Shown here one piece after another: positions 18,215-28,900 of a stretch of DNA of 64,000 nucleotides (positions are counted from its first letter, which is position 1; each line of letters begins with the position of its first letter). Both the position numbers and the translations under genes were made by a program. The notes under the pieces are model-generated. The model was not told the DNA's origin, did not search any database, and saw only the letters and a list, made by a program, of their open reading frames with translations. Source of the stretch: an uncultured Oscillospiraceae bacterium (GTDB lineage: Bacteria > Bacillota > Clostridia > Oscillospirales > Acutalibacteraceae); assembly GCA_900540275.1 (NCBI GenBank), contig UQFO01000006.1:1-64000 (forward strand). Direction: 5' to 3'.

Positions 18215-18645
18215 TTTACTCCCCCTGACTTATCTTCTGTGTTTTTCAGCCATTTTTCCGCATTTTTTAAGATACGCCGGGCAGCGGCGCCGTTATCTTT
18301 TGCAGAAACATTCAGCGGCTTTTTCATTTTCATCCAAAGAGAACCATAGTTTTCCCCCGCACGGAAGAGAGGAAACCCTGCCGGTCAAAACGCCCTGTGT
18401 TTTTTCATAAATACCGCTTCAGGCATATTTCCGCCTGAGACCGTCCATGAAAGTGAAGTCCGTTTTATTGTGCAGTAAAAATGGTATGATGAAAACTACC
18501 GAGCCATCCGGTTGCCGCAACCAACCTTGTGACATCTCTTTATGAGTTTATTATACCAACTCTTTTTGAGTTTGTCAACTCGTTTAGAGGTTATTTTGAA
18601 ATATTTAAACTCAATTTGAGCTTAAAAAATATGGAGGTATCCTAC
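18215..18645. other. gene-free control region upstream of the ImmA-like gene
   Basis: About 430 bp with no credible frame on either strand. The right part (18540-18625) is AT-rich and carries the operator array listed separately. TTGTGA near 18529 and TATACC near 18552 could be a promoter, but the spacing is uncertain. Confidence 0.5.
18544..18620. promoter_or_regulatory. operator array of GAGTT/AACTC half-sites
   Basis: Half-sites occur as GAGTT (18544), AACTC (18558), GAGTT (18568), AACTC (18577), AACTC (18608) and the imperfect GAGCT (18618). They make dyads AACTC-N5-GAGTT, GAGTT-N4-AACTC and AACTC-N5-GAGCT just ahead of the ImmA-like gene. Such clustered dyads usually bind a small HTH repressor of the XRE/ImmR type. 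No such repressor gene is adjacent. Confidence 0.55.
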
Positions 18646-18897
18646 ATGGACAAAATTATAATACGCATGCTTCCCTTGCCAGGCAAGGTCAAAGGAATTA
18701 CCGTGCTTGATGAGAATTGCGATTATAACGTCTATATCAACAGCGTACATGCGCCCGATATACAGAAGCAAGCCGTGGAGCATGAGCTTCGCCACATCCA
18801 AAAGGAGCATTTTTTTACCTGCGGCTCCGTTGCGGAGAATGAGTACGAAGCGGAATCCAGCCTGCTGAACATAAAAGAGGAAGCGTTGGGGTTATAA
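18646..18897 (+). CDS. ImmA/IrrE-type metallopeptidase-like protein, 83 aa
   Basis: ATG at 18646 follows GGAGGTA; upstream in-frame starts lie in the operator array. The product carries the zinc-peptidase motif HELRH (H47-H51, in AVEHELRHIQKEHFF) and a downstream EYEAE that can supply the third ligand. This is the minimal core of phage and ICE ImmA proteins, which cleave the ImmR repressor to switch on excision. It is short for the family (usually about 120-170 aa) and has no recognisable repressor next to it. Confidence 0.75.
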   Translation: MDKIIIRMLPLPGKVKGITVLDENCDYNVYINSVHAPDIQKQAVEHELRHIQKEHFFTCGSVAENEYEAESSLLNIKEEALGL

Positions 18898-19031
18898 GTA
18901 CATTTTTTAAACCGGAGACAAATATTTTCACCCTTATGTGCTATAATGATTCCAGTCATGGCTAAGCATAAAAAGTCATGAGAAATAATTTTATTTTCCC
19001 TATAATAAAGCCATACGGAGGGAGAGCGGCA

Positions 19032-19925
19032 ATGGATTGGATTACAGGCATTCAAAGAGCAATTGATTATGTGGAAGCGCATCTTACGGAACCGATTGAT
19101 TACGAGGAGGTTGCGAAGCGCGCATATTCCTCGAGCTTCCATTTCCAACGGATTTTCAGCATTATGTGCGGATTCACGCTGGGCGAATATATCCGCGCAA
19201 GACGCTTGTCGCTTGCAGGAAGCGCGCTTGCAGGCGGTGAGGGAAAGGTCATCGATATTGCTATGAAGTACGGCTACGAGACGCCGGAGAGCTTTAGCAG
19301 GGCGTTTACCCGGTTCCACGGAATTTCCCCGTCTAAAGCCAAAGCAAACGGAGCTGCCTTAAAATCCTATTCCCGTCTTTCCGTAAAACTAATTTTAAGC
19401 GGAGGAAATGCAATGGATTACCGGATTGAAAAAAAGGACCCATTTAAACTTATCATGAAAAAGAAAAAGATGGCCTGCACAAACGAACTGCCGTTTGCTG
19501 AGATTTCCGCATTTTGGCAGCAGTGTATAGAGGACGGCACAATAGAAGCGCTGTGCAGGTATATCCCTGAAGAAAACCTGTTCGGCGACTGTATTGTAGG
19601 CGCAAGCTTCGGAAATGATGCGGCAGACGCAGACTTTCCGTATGCAATTGGGGCTATATACAACGGCGCGCCTGTGACAGAAAAAGGCCTGGTGGTCGAG
19701 GAGATTCCGGCCCATACCTATGTGGTGTTCCCATGCAGAGGGAAAATGCCGGAAGCGATTGAAACGCTGTATCAGCGGATAATCAGCGAATTCTTTCCCA
19801 CGAGTGAATACCAGCCCTGCGGCGGGACCGATTTTGAAGCTTATCCTTCAGCGGATGTATCGTCGCCGGATTATACCTGCGAAATTTGGGTCGCGGTTGA
19901 AAAGAAAAAATGCACGGCGAATTAA
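19032..19925 (+). CDS. AraC-family regulator with GyrI-like effector domain
   Basis: 297 aa from ATG at 19032 (GGAGGGAGAG upstream). Residues 1-105 hold the two AraC helix-turn-helices (PIDYEEVAKRAYSSSFHFQRIF, then VIDIAMKYGYETPESFSRAFTRFHGISP). The rest is a GyrI/SOUL-like small-molecule-binding domain (MDYRIEKKDPFKLI to the end, with VEEIPAHTYVVFPCRG). Such proteins activate exporters or metabolic genes on ligand binding. It lies inside the element before the partner-switching genes and ends at a strong terminator, so it is a separate unit. Confidence 0.9.
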   Translation: MDWITGIQRAIDYVEAHLTEPIDYEEVAKRAYSSSFHFQRIFSIMCGFTLGEYIRARRLSLAGSALAGGEGKVIDIAMKYGYETPESFSRAFTRFHGISPSKAKANGAALKSYSRLSVKLILSGGNAMDYRIEKKDPFKLIMKKKKMACTNELPFAEISAFWQQCIEDGTIEALCRYIPEENLFGDCIVGASFGNDAADADFPYAIGAIYNGAPVTEKGLVVEEIPAHTYVVFPCRGKMPEAIETLYQRIISEFFPTSEYQPCGGTDFEAYPSADVSSPDYTCEIWVAVEKKKCTAN

Positions 19926-19950
19926 ATGCATAAAATTGGCGAAAACGCAG

Positions 19951-19988
19951 CGGAGAGCGGGAGGTTTAACCTCCCGCTCTCCGTTTTC
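19951..19988 (+). terminator. terminator after the AraC-type gene
   Basis: Long perfect stem (GGAGAGCGGGAGG/CCTCCCGCTCTCC, loop TTTAA) followed by GTTTTC. Confidence 0.85.
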
Positions 19989-20112
19989 ATGCTCCGAAAC
20001 AGATAGTGGATTTATTTATTGTAAATTTTTTGTGAAACAGCTTTACTGCCAGGATTTGGATAGACATCCGCCAGCCTGTATGTTAGAATGAGAAAAAGCG
20101 ACCGAAAGGGGA

Positions 20113-20406
20113 ATGATTGTGGACATCACAAGACAAAAGGAAACGATTACAATTAAAACAGGCAGCAGGCTCGACGCCAACACGGCGCCGGAGCTTGCGG
20201 ACCAGATTGCGACGATGCAGTTTGAAAAACTAGTTGTCGATATGGCCGATACCGCTTATGTATCGAGCGCGGGGCTGCGCGCTTTAATGATTGGAAAAAA
20301 GACTGCCGACGCGCAGGGCGCGGCACTTGAAATCGTACACGTCCAGCCTGCGGTTGAAGAAATATTTGAAATGAGCGGTTTTAAAAAGTTTCTTACCATA
20401 CATTAA
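20113..20406 (+). CDS. anti-sigma factor antagonist (STAS domain)
   Basis: 97 aa, a single STAS domain of the SpoIIAA/RsbV type: MIVDITRQKETITIKTGSRLD, the phosphoserine loop DTAYVSSAGLRAL near 57-69, and FEMSGFKKFLTI at the end. In such modules the unphosphorylated antagonist binds an RsbW-type kinase and frees its partner. The kinase and phosphatase that fit it lie on the opposite strand just downstream, convergent with it. AAAGGGG precedes ATG. Confidence 0.93.
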   Translation: MIVDITRQKETITIKTGSRLDANTAPELADQIATMQFEKLVVDMADTAYVSSAGLRALMIGKKTADAQGAALEIVHVQPAVEEIFEMSGFKKFLTIH

Positions 20407-20427
20407 GCGTTCTGTTACGGCAGTTAG

Positions 20428-22362
20428 CTATTCTTGGTATCGTAACAGAAGCATCGTAATATCGTCCGACTGGCTTGCGTTTCCGGTAAAGCGCCTAAGC
20501 TCGTTTTTAAACAGCTCCATTTGCTCCGCCAGCGGCAGGCGTTTGTCAATCTCGCTATAGCGCTGTTCCAGCCGTTCGTTGCCAAAAAATTCACCGCTTT
20601 CATTTTCCGCTTCATTTACTCCGTCGGTGTATAAAAAAAGCTCAAACGGGCCGCTGGCCGGGACGCGGTGCAGGGTGTAGTCCATACCGGGTATCATCCC
20701 AAGGAATAGCTCCGGCTCCGACTTCAGCCACCGGTCCCTTTTCCCGTCCGATATCATCGGATAGTTGTGGCCGGCGTTTGAAAACTCGAAGGCCTTTTTC
20801 TTTGTATCGAGCACGCCGATGAACATGGTAACAAACATCTGTGCGCTGTTGTTGTCGCACAGGATATTATTGATAGCGGCAAGCATTTGATTCGGGGGCA
20901 ATTCGCGGAAGGTCTTGACGAGCATGCTCGCTTCTGCCATGAACATCGCGGCGGAAATCCCCTTGCCGGAAACGTCGGCAACGCACACGAGAAACCGGTC
21001 GTCCGTTACTTGGAAAAAGTCGTAGAAATCCCCTCCGACCTCCTGCGCCGTATGGATATAGGCTTCCACCTGCCACGGCGTCTCTTTTTTCCAGGGGTCG
21101 GGCAATATGCCCATCTGGATTTCATGGGCGACCGAAAGGATGGCTTTGTTGCGTTCCTCCTTTTTGGCCTGCTCCTGAATGGTTTTAACATATTGAATAA
21201 TATCGTCAGTCATCTTGGATACCGATTCGCCGAGCGTCTGGATTTCGTTATTCAGTTTTGGGAGCCGGGGCTTTTCGCTTTCCAGCTTTTCAGCCACAAA
21301 GCGCTCCGCGTACCCGGCAATTTCCTTGATTGGAGCGGTAACATGCCGTTCCGTCCAGCGCAGCACAATATAAAGCGCGAGTAAAAAGACAACGCCTCCT
21401 ACAAAGCTGTGTTCAAATATCAGCAGCCACATGTCCGAAAAATAGCCGCTGTCCGCGCCGTGCGGATAGTTTCCTGATATTAAAAAATACATTGCCATCG
21501 AGTAAACGAGGATTTCTATAAACGAAAAAGAAAGAAACCCGATTAAAAGCTGGCTTTGCAGCCCTCTCTGCGGTACATAGCGAGCCGGCGCCGATGAAAT
21601 ACGCCGCTTGCTGCGCCGCAGGGGAAGAACGGCAAGCGCCGCGATTGCCGCAAGCATTACGCCGCAAAGGACATGGAGCGCCGTACGGTCCTGCCCTAAA
21701 TAGCTGGACAGCAGGTAGGTAGCCAGTTCCAGGAGAAGGATAACGGCGCATAAAAAATAGTCCGCCGTATATTTTTTATGGTCGTATGCATACTGGTAAA
21801 CCTTTTGCGGCACATAAGGCCGTATGCCGAAATATTCGGTAAGAAGCAGAAAGAAAATTGTCCCGCCAAATACGGAAAAGCAGATGTTGCACAGTACGGT
21901 CGTCCTTAAAAAACTATTGTAGGTGAACAGGCCGAGAAATTCACCGCTCGCGCCGATTACCGACATGGAGGTAACAACCGAAAAGGCCGTAATCAACAGG
22001 TACTTGAGCAGCGAATCGGCGCTGTACAGATAACAGAGCTTATGCCTGTTCAGCGGAATCAGCGTATGCCACAGCTTATACGGCAGGAACGCAAAAAGGA
22101 AATTGCCGACCAGCCCGAACAGGGAGGCCGCGTTCAGGGTCCCGAACACATCGGCAATAAGGTTCCCGACGCCGCATCCAACGGCTCCCGCCGGCCCCAT
22201 CAACAGCCCGGCCATGACAGGGAAGATGGCGGAAATGCGAAAATCCGCGAAGCCTTCCAGCAGCTGGATTTGCTTAAAGGGAACAAGCAGCGCAACGTAA
22301 ATTCCCATTGAAACCAAAAAATAAAGCAGGTGCCGTTTTACATTTATTCTGGTTACCGTCAT
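20428..22362 (-). CDS. membrane SpoIIE-type PP2C phosphatase with HAMP domain
   Basis: 644 aa. Residues 1-250 have six or more membrane segments; the first part (ISAIFPVMAGLLMGPAGAVGCGVGNL) resembles the substrate-binding S components of ECF transporters. A further segment pair (about 270-345) leads into a HAMP domain (RWTERHVTAPIKEIAGYAERFV) and a coiled coil. The PP2C domain starts near 405 with AHEIQMGILP. All metal-binding acidic motifs are present: EVGGDFYD, VADVSGKG, LYTDGVNEAE and SQSDDITMLL. It should dephosphorylate the STAS antagonist in response to an outside signal. Its start overlaps the stop of the kinase gene (4 bp). Confidence 0.9.
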   Translation of the reverse strand: MTVTRINVKRHLLYFLVSMGIYVALLVPFKQIQLLEGFADFRISAIFPVMAGLLMGPAGAVGCGVGNLIADVFGTLNAASLFGLVGNFLFAFLPYKLWHTLIPLNRHKLCYLYSADSLLKYLLITAFSVVTSMSVIGASGEFLGLFTYNSFLRTTVLCNICFSVFGGTIFFLLLTEYFGIRPYVPQKVYQYAYDHKKYTADYFLCAVILLLELATYLLSSYLGQDRTALHVLCGVMLAAIAALAVLPLRRSKRRISSAPARYVPQRGLQSQLLIGFLSFSFIEILVYSMAMYFLISGNYPHGADSGYFSDMWLLIFEHSFVGGVVFLLALYIVLRWTERHVTAPIKEIAGYAERFVAEKLESEKPRLPKLNNEIQTLGESVSKMTDDIIQYVKTIQEQAKKEERNKAILSVAHEIQMGILPDPWKKETPWQVEAYIHTAQEVGGDFYDFFQVTDDRFLVCVADVSGKGISAAMFMAEASMLVKTFRELPPNQMLAAINNILCDNNSAQMFVTMFIGVLDTKKKAFEFSNAGHNYPMISDGKRDRWLKSEPELFLGMIPGMDYTLHRVPASGPFELFLYTDGVNEAENESGEFFGNERLEQRYSEIDKRLPLAEQMELFKNELRRFTGNASQSDDITMLLLRYQE

Positions 22363-22814
22363 AGCGCGCGTTCCTCCGTGTGTCCCGTATTGTTGAGCGT
22401 TTTACGGAAGGTCAGGATATTTTTTTCATCTTGCCGCTTATAGCAAAGGTCTTCCATACTGCTATTGACAAGATGGATTCCCAATCCGCCCGGAACCAGG
22501 CTTGCGGCCTGTTTTTTGACATCCCTGCTTTCTGAATAGGCAACCGGGTCGAACGCGGCGCCGCTGTCCTCGATGCGCACGGTTATCTCAGCAGTATCGG
22601 CGGATGTTTGCGCGCTTTTCAGTTCAATCGCCGCCGGGCCCCCGCTTTCGCCGTACGCATAGGAAGCAATGTTGATGAATATCTCTTCAATCGCAATCAG
22701 CAAGGTAATCGTCTGTCTCTCATTACAGCCGGATTTTCTCAGGAACTCCTCGCAGCTGGAGGAAAGCGCCGGCCAGTTTTCCCGTTTAGCAGGCAGGGTA
22801 ATTAACATATACAA
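22359..22814 (-). CDS. RsbW/SpoIIAB-type anti-sigma kinase
   Basis: 151 aa with the GHKL ATPase boxes: N box AIEEIFINIASYAY (with E and N in place), G1 box IEDSGAAFDP, and G2 box GGLGIHLVNSSMED. This is a single-domain serine kinase that normally binds a sigma factor or other target and phosphorylates a STAS antagonist. It is first in a two-gene operon with the PP2C gene and divergent from the NRPS gene, with 140 bp between them. No full-length cognate sigma factor is in the window, so the target is unknown. Confidence 0.92.
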   Translation of the reverse strand: MYMLITLPAKRENWPALSSSCEEFLRKSGCNERQTITLLIAIEEIFINIASYAYGESGGPAAIELKSAQTSADTAEITVRIEDSGAAFDPVAYSESRDVKKQAASLVPGGLGIHLVNSSMEDLCYKRQDEKNILTFRKTLNNTGHTEERAL

Positions 22815-22954
22815 GCCCCCTTACAAAAAAAGTATACCATAAGCGGCAGCCGATTCCTATAGGATTCTTGGGATATTTTTACTCCGCCGCCCTCAAGATA
22901 AAATTCTGGCCCGTTAGGATTTCCGGGCAAACGAAAAGTTCAGGAGGAAACAGG

Positions 22955-25900
22955 ATGAAAACGTTTGTACAGCAGTTTCAGGATATTGTAAAAAGCAATG
23001 GCGAAAGGACGGCGCTCGTCTATCAAAACGAGCGGGTGACTTACCGTCAGCTCGACGAGCTGAGCGGACGCATCGCGGCAAGGCTTCTTGAGCGTGGAGC
23101 GGAAAAGGAAAAGATTTATCCCATCGTACTGGAGAGAGGCATCGACTATATCGCGTCGGAAATCGGCATTTTAAAGGCGGGCGCCGCGTTTTCCCCGCTG
23201 TCGGTGGAATATCCGAAGGACAGGGTGGACTATATTCAAAAAGACTGCGCGTGCGATTTTTTGATTGACGCGGCATTTATGAAAGAAGCAAGGCAATGCC
23301 AGCCGCTTACAAATCTGCCGGAGGTATCCTGGAACGACGCGGCGATGGTCATTTACACCTCCGGCTCGACCGGAAACCCAAAGGGGATTGTCCACGAGCA
23401 TTTCAGCTTTACCAGGGCGATAATCCGCCAGCTTCCAGTAGGCTGTAAGCCTGACGGGGTGGAAATGAGCGTAACGCCGTTTAATTTTGCGATTTCCGTA
23501 GCGGACATCTTCGTCCCGCTTTGGGTAGGCGCGCCGATTCATATCCTGTCCGAGCAGGACCGCAAGGATATTTATACCGTTGATGGGTATATCGATGCCC
23601 ATGGTATCACCGCTTCCGTCATCAGCCCGCAGCTCTTAAAACGCCTGCCGGACAGGAAAAGCACACTGACAAATATTTGCTGCGGCGGCGAACGCATCAG
23701 CAATATTTATAAAGAATACCAGACCATTTATAACAGCTACGGCCTGAGCGAAACCTTGAGTATCGCCATCGCCTTTGCGCTCGACAAGCCCTATGACAAC
23801 ACGCCTATCGGCAAGCCGCTCGAGGACTTTACCGTTTACCTGCTCGACGAGGAAGGCAGGCAGGTAAAGGAAGGGGAAGAGGGTGAAATATGCATCGCGG
23901 GGCCGCTTGCGCGCGGCTATATCAACCTGCCCGGGCAGACGGCAAAAACCTTTGTGGAAAATCCATACGCGTCAGGCGGGCTTGACCGGCGCATGCTCCA
24001 TACGAACGACGTCGGCAAACGCCTGCCCGACGGGAACATCCTGTATGTCAACCGGAAGGACTGGATGGTCAAGGTCAACGGCCAGCGCGTCGAGATGGGC
24101 GAGGTCGAGATTCAGCTCGGGAAAATCGACGGGATAGAAACGGCTGTAGTCAAAAGCTTTGAGGACGATAACGGCCAGACCTACCTGTGCGGCTATTACC
24201 TGTGCGGCAGGCCCGTCGCGGAGGACGAAATCCGCGAAAAGCTTGCAAAAAAATTCCCCGGCTATATGATTCCGCGTTTTCTGGTCCAGGTAGATAAATT
24301 CCCGCTCAACGCAAACGGCAAGCTCGACCGCAAGGCGCTCGCGCCGCCGGAGGCCTCGCGTTTTAAAAAGGAATATGCCGCGCCGGAAAATGAGGTTCAG
24401 GAGCAAATCTGCAAGGGGTTTGAAAAGGTGCTCGGCCTTTCTCATATCGGTATCAGGGACGATTTCTTTTCTATCGGCGGCGACTCCATCAAGGTCGTCA
24501 TCCTCCAGGAGGAATTAAGCGGGTTAAACCTTTCCTCAAGCGCAATCTTTGAAGGCAGGACGCCGGAAAAAATCGCGCTGTCCGTTTCTGCGCAGGGCGG
24601 GGAAGAAAACCGCTATGCGGGTATGGATACGCGCAGGGACGCATACCCGATGACCGACAGCCAGCTCGGTATTTACCTTGAATGTATGCGCGAGCCGGAA
24701 AGCCTGATGTACAACAACCTGGCAAGCTTCCTGTTCCCGCGGGATATGGGGCTTGACCCATATAAGCTCAGGGACGCGCTGACGGCTGTTATAGAAGGCT
24801 TCCCGTTTATGAAAATACATGTGGAGGAACAAAACGGCGTTCCCTGCATCATCCCGAACGAAACGCTGACATATGAAATACCGGTAAGGCGGGTTGACAG
24901 TACAGAACCCACAGCTCTCGCGAAATCCTTTTTCAGGCCGTTTTCCCTGGAGGCCGGACCGATGTTCCGCTTTGAAATCGACATACTGAAAAACGGGGAC
25001 GTTTTGCTGCTCGGCGATATGCACCATATTATTACGGACGGCACCTCCACCGCGCTGTTCTTCAGCAGGATGGCTATGGCTTATGAGGGCGCAGCGCCCG
25101 AGCCGGAGCTGGTCGACTCCTTCATGCTTTCCAATTATGAGCTGGGCTTAAAGGACACGCGGGAATATAAGGAGAGCAGGGAATTCTTTGACAGCCTACT
25201 GGCCGGGGTAGAGGCGGATTCAAACCTGCTGCCGGACGAACCCTTCCAGACAGGTGGGGAAAAGGGCTGTAGTGTGGAGCTTTTAAGCCTGCGCGGCCAC
25301 CTTCCCATCGCCCTGCTGCGCGAACAGGTAAAGCGGTACGGCATAACGGAAAGCACGCTGTTTTTAGGCGCGTTTTCCTATGCGCTTGCAAAGCAAAACG
25401 GGCAGGATGAGGTATTGTTCTGCACGGTAGACAACGGCAGGCATACGCCTGATTTACGCGGCACCATGGGCATGCTCGTAAGGACGCTCCCGTTTTATGC
25501 GCGTATCGACGAAGAAAAGGAGGCAAAACGTTTCCTTCAGGAAACGCAGGACCAGCTGTTCCAATGCATCAAGCACGACAGCTGCTCCTTTGTCGAGCTT
25601 GCAAGTGACTATGGGGTCAAGTCGGATATCATTTTCGTCTATCAGGGCGACACGTTGAACGGCATTACGCTCGGCGGAAGGTTTGTCCCCATGCAAATCC
25701 ATAAAATGGGCGACAGCATGGCAAACCTTTCGCTCGACGTACTCAAACGGGACGACGATTACACGCTTTCGTTTGAATACCGCAGCGACCTTTACACACC
25801 GCGGACAATCCAGCAGTTTGCAAAGCTCCTGGTTTCCGCGGTTAAAGGGTTCCTTGCGGGCGGACTGCTTAAAGATATTCCGTTGTGCGGCGAAGACGAC

Positions 25901-28900
25901 CTGGCGGCCTACAAAAGCTTCAATGAAAACACGGTTGCGGTCGACCGCGGCCTTACGCTTGTCGATTTGTTCAGAAAACAGGCGGCGGAAACGCCAGAAA
26001 GAAACGCTGTCGTTTACCGTGATAAAACCCTTACCTACCGCCGTCTGGACGAGCTTTCCGAAAAGCTCGCGTACCTGCTTGCAAAAGAGGGCGTCGGGCC
26101 GGAGGTGCCCGTCGGCCTCATGGTCAGGCGCAGCGAAATCTTTCCGGTCTGTTCGTTCGGTATACAGAAGGCGGGCGGTGCGTGCCAGCCGCTCGACTCA
26201 AATTACCCACAGGAACGGCTGCAATATATGCTCGAGGATTCCGGCGCTCCTGTCGTCGTAATGGATGAAGAGCTTCGGGAGCTGCTGCCCGGATATAAGG
26301 GCAGGGTGATTTATACAAAAGATATCGAAATGGCTGTGCCCGATGCTACCGTCCGGCTCCAGCCGCCAAAAGCGGAGAACCTTTTTGCGCTGCTTTATAC
26401 CTCCGGCTCGACCGGCAAGCCGAAGGGCTGCATGATAGAGCACAGGAATATCGTAAATTTCTGCCTGTCCTTCCAAAAAAAGTTTGGTATCACCTGCGAG
26501 GACCGCGCGACCGCGTACGGCAGCTTCGGCTTCGACGCGTCCATGCAGGACTTATATCCATACCTCACGAAGGGCGCGTGCGTATATATTGTGCCCGAGG
26601 AAACAAGGCTCGACCTGCCGGGGCTCCATGAGCTTGTAACAGAAAACAAAATCACCATGATGGACTGTACCACCCAGCTTGGGCGCCAGTACGTCTGTGC
26701 TTACCCGGACAGCCCGACGCTTAGGGGGATGAGCGTCGGCGGGGAAAAGCTCGTACCCTGCACGCCGCCTGGTTATCCGTTTTACAATACATACGGCCCA
26801 ACCGAGTGTACCATTTATGTCACCGATTTCCTGATTGACCGCGATTATGCTTCCGTCCCCATCGGCAAGCCGTTTGGCAACTGCGATGTTTATATCGTAG
26901 ACAAATACCGCAGGCTGCTGCCCCCGGGCGTTCCAGGCGAGCTGTGCATTGCGGGCTGTCCCGTCACACGCGGATACCTCAACCGCCCTGACCTGACGGA
27001 AGAAAAATATATAGATAACCCGTTTAACAGCACGCCCGGGTACGAGAAAATATATCTGACCGGCGACGTGTGCCGTTACCTCTATGACGGCAATATCCAG
27101 TTTGTCGGCAGGAGGGACGAACAGGTGAAAATCCGCGGATTCCGCATTGAGCTGACGGAAATCGAGCGCCGCATCCGCGCGTTTGACGGAATAACCGACG
27201 CATGCGTCGTTGCGCGCGACCTCCCGGCGGGCGGAAAAGCGGTCGTAGCTTATGTCGTGTCGGATAATCCGGTCGATATCCCCGCGCTCAACGCCTTTAT
27301 CGCGCAGGAGCTGCCGCGTTATATGGTGCCGTCAGTCACGGCACGGATTGATAAAATCCCGCTCAACCCAAACGGAAAGGTGGATAAGCGCCGCCTGCCT
27401 GAGCCTGAAATGGGGGCAAAGAAAAGCTTAAATACTGCCCGCCCGCTCAACCGTTTGGAGCAAGAGCTTAAAAATATGGCCGCCGAAATTACAGGCCAGA
27501 GCGAATTCGACATGGAAGCAAGCCTGATAGCCGCCGGGCTTTCCTCCCTTTCCGCCATGATGCTTGCCTCCCGTGTGTATGAACGCTTTGGCTGCCGTCT
27601 CAATGTAGCTAAGCTGCTGGAAGAAGAATCCTCCATGCTCGATGTGGAAAACACGGTGCTGGATGGGCTGCTTGCGCGGGAGCAAAAGAAAGGCGGGCCA
27701 GAAGAACGTCCGCAGCAGGGGCAGCCGGCGGAGCTGCCGCTTTCCTCGGCACAGCTCGGCGTATTCTACGACTGCATGAAGCGGCCTAACGCGATGATTT
27801 ACAATATCCCGATGATGTTTACCTTCTCAAAGCAGACGGATGCGCAGCGGCTCGCGCGGGCTGCGCGGGCGGTAATCGGGGCGCACCCTGTCCTGACGGC
27901 GCATCTTATCGAAAAAGAAGAAACCGTCGTACAGGTGCTCTCAGGGGCAGAGCCCTCTGAACCTGCGGTTTTACAAATGGCGGGGGACGGGCTTGCGGAA
28001 GAAAAGAAAAGCTTTGCCCGCCCGTTTGATTTGTTTGAAGGCCCGCTGTACCGGATGGAAATCGTAAAAACGCCGGAGCGCACGGCACTGCTGATGGATA
28101 CCCACCATATTGTGTTCGACGGGCTTTCCATGTCCGTATTTTTAGAAGAGCTGAGGCGCGCCTATGAAACGGGAAAGCCGGCGGGGGAAAGCGCCACGTT
28201 CTTCGACGCGGCGCGTGAGGAGAATAAAATCCTGCTCAGCCCGCAGGGAAAAGAAGCGGAGGATTATTACGACAAGCTGTTTGAACGCTTTGAAAACGCA
28301 AGTGACATTCCCGGCGACCTGCAGGGCAAAGAGGAGGACGGCACGCTCGGCGAATGCGTAAGCGTGCTCGGCGGGGAAGAAATCGACGATTTCTGCCGCG
28401 CAAACTCCGTAACGCCCGCCGCGCTGTTCCTTTCGGGAACGTTCTACGCGGTGTCCCGCTATACTGCGGACAGGAACGTCTATATTTCCATGATTTGCAG
28501 CGGCAGGGAAAACGGCATGTATCAGGATGCCTTCGGCATGTTTGTCAAAACGCTGCCCCTTTATTCGCAGGTTACGCCCGGTACGGACGCGGTGTCCTTT
28601 ATAAAAAGCGCGGGCAAGGCAATGCGCAGCGCAATCGAGCACAGCGCGTATCCGTTTGTCAAGCGTTCGGGCCAGTACGGGTATGCACCCCAAATCAATT
28701 ACGCCTGCCAATTGGGAGTGGACGCGGCGGTAACGCTCGAGGGGGAGCCGATAAGGGAAGAGGTACTTACGAACCCCCTGCCGAAATTCCATATTTCCAT
28801 CCATATTGAATCGAAAGACGGCGCGCCTGCCGTCTGCGTGCAGTATAACGACGCGCTGTACAGCCGCGCGTATATGCAGCAGTTCGCAGACGCGGTTGCG

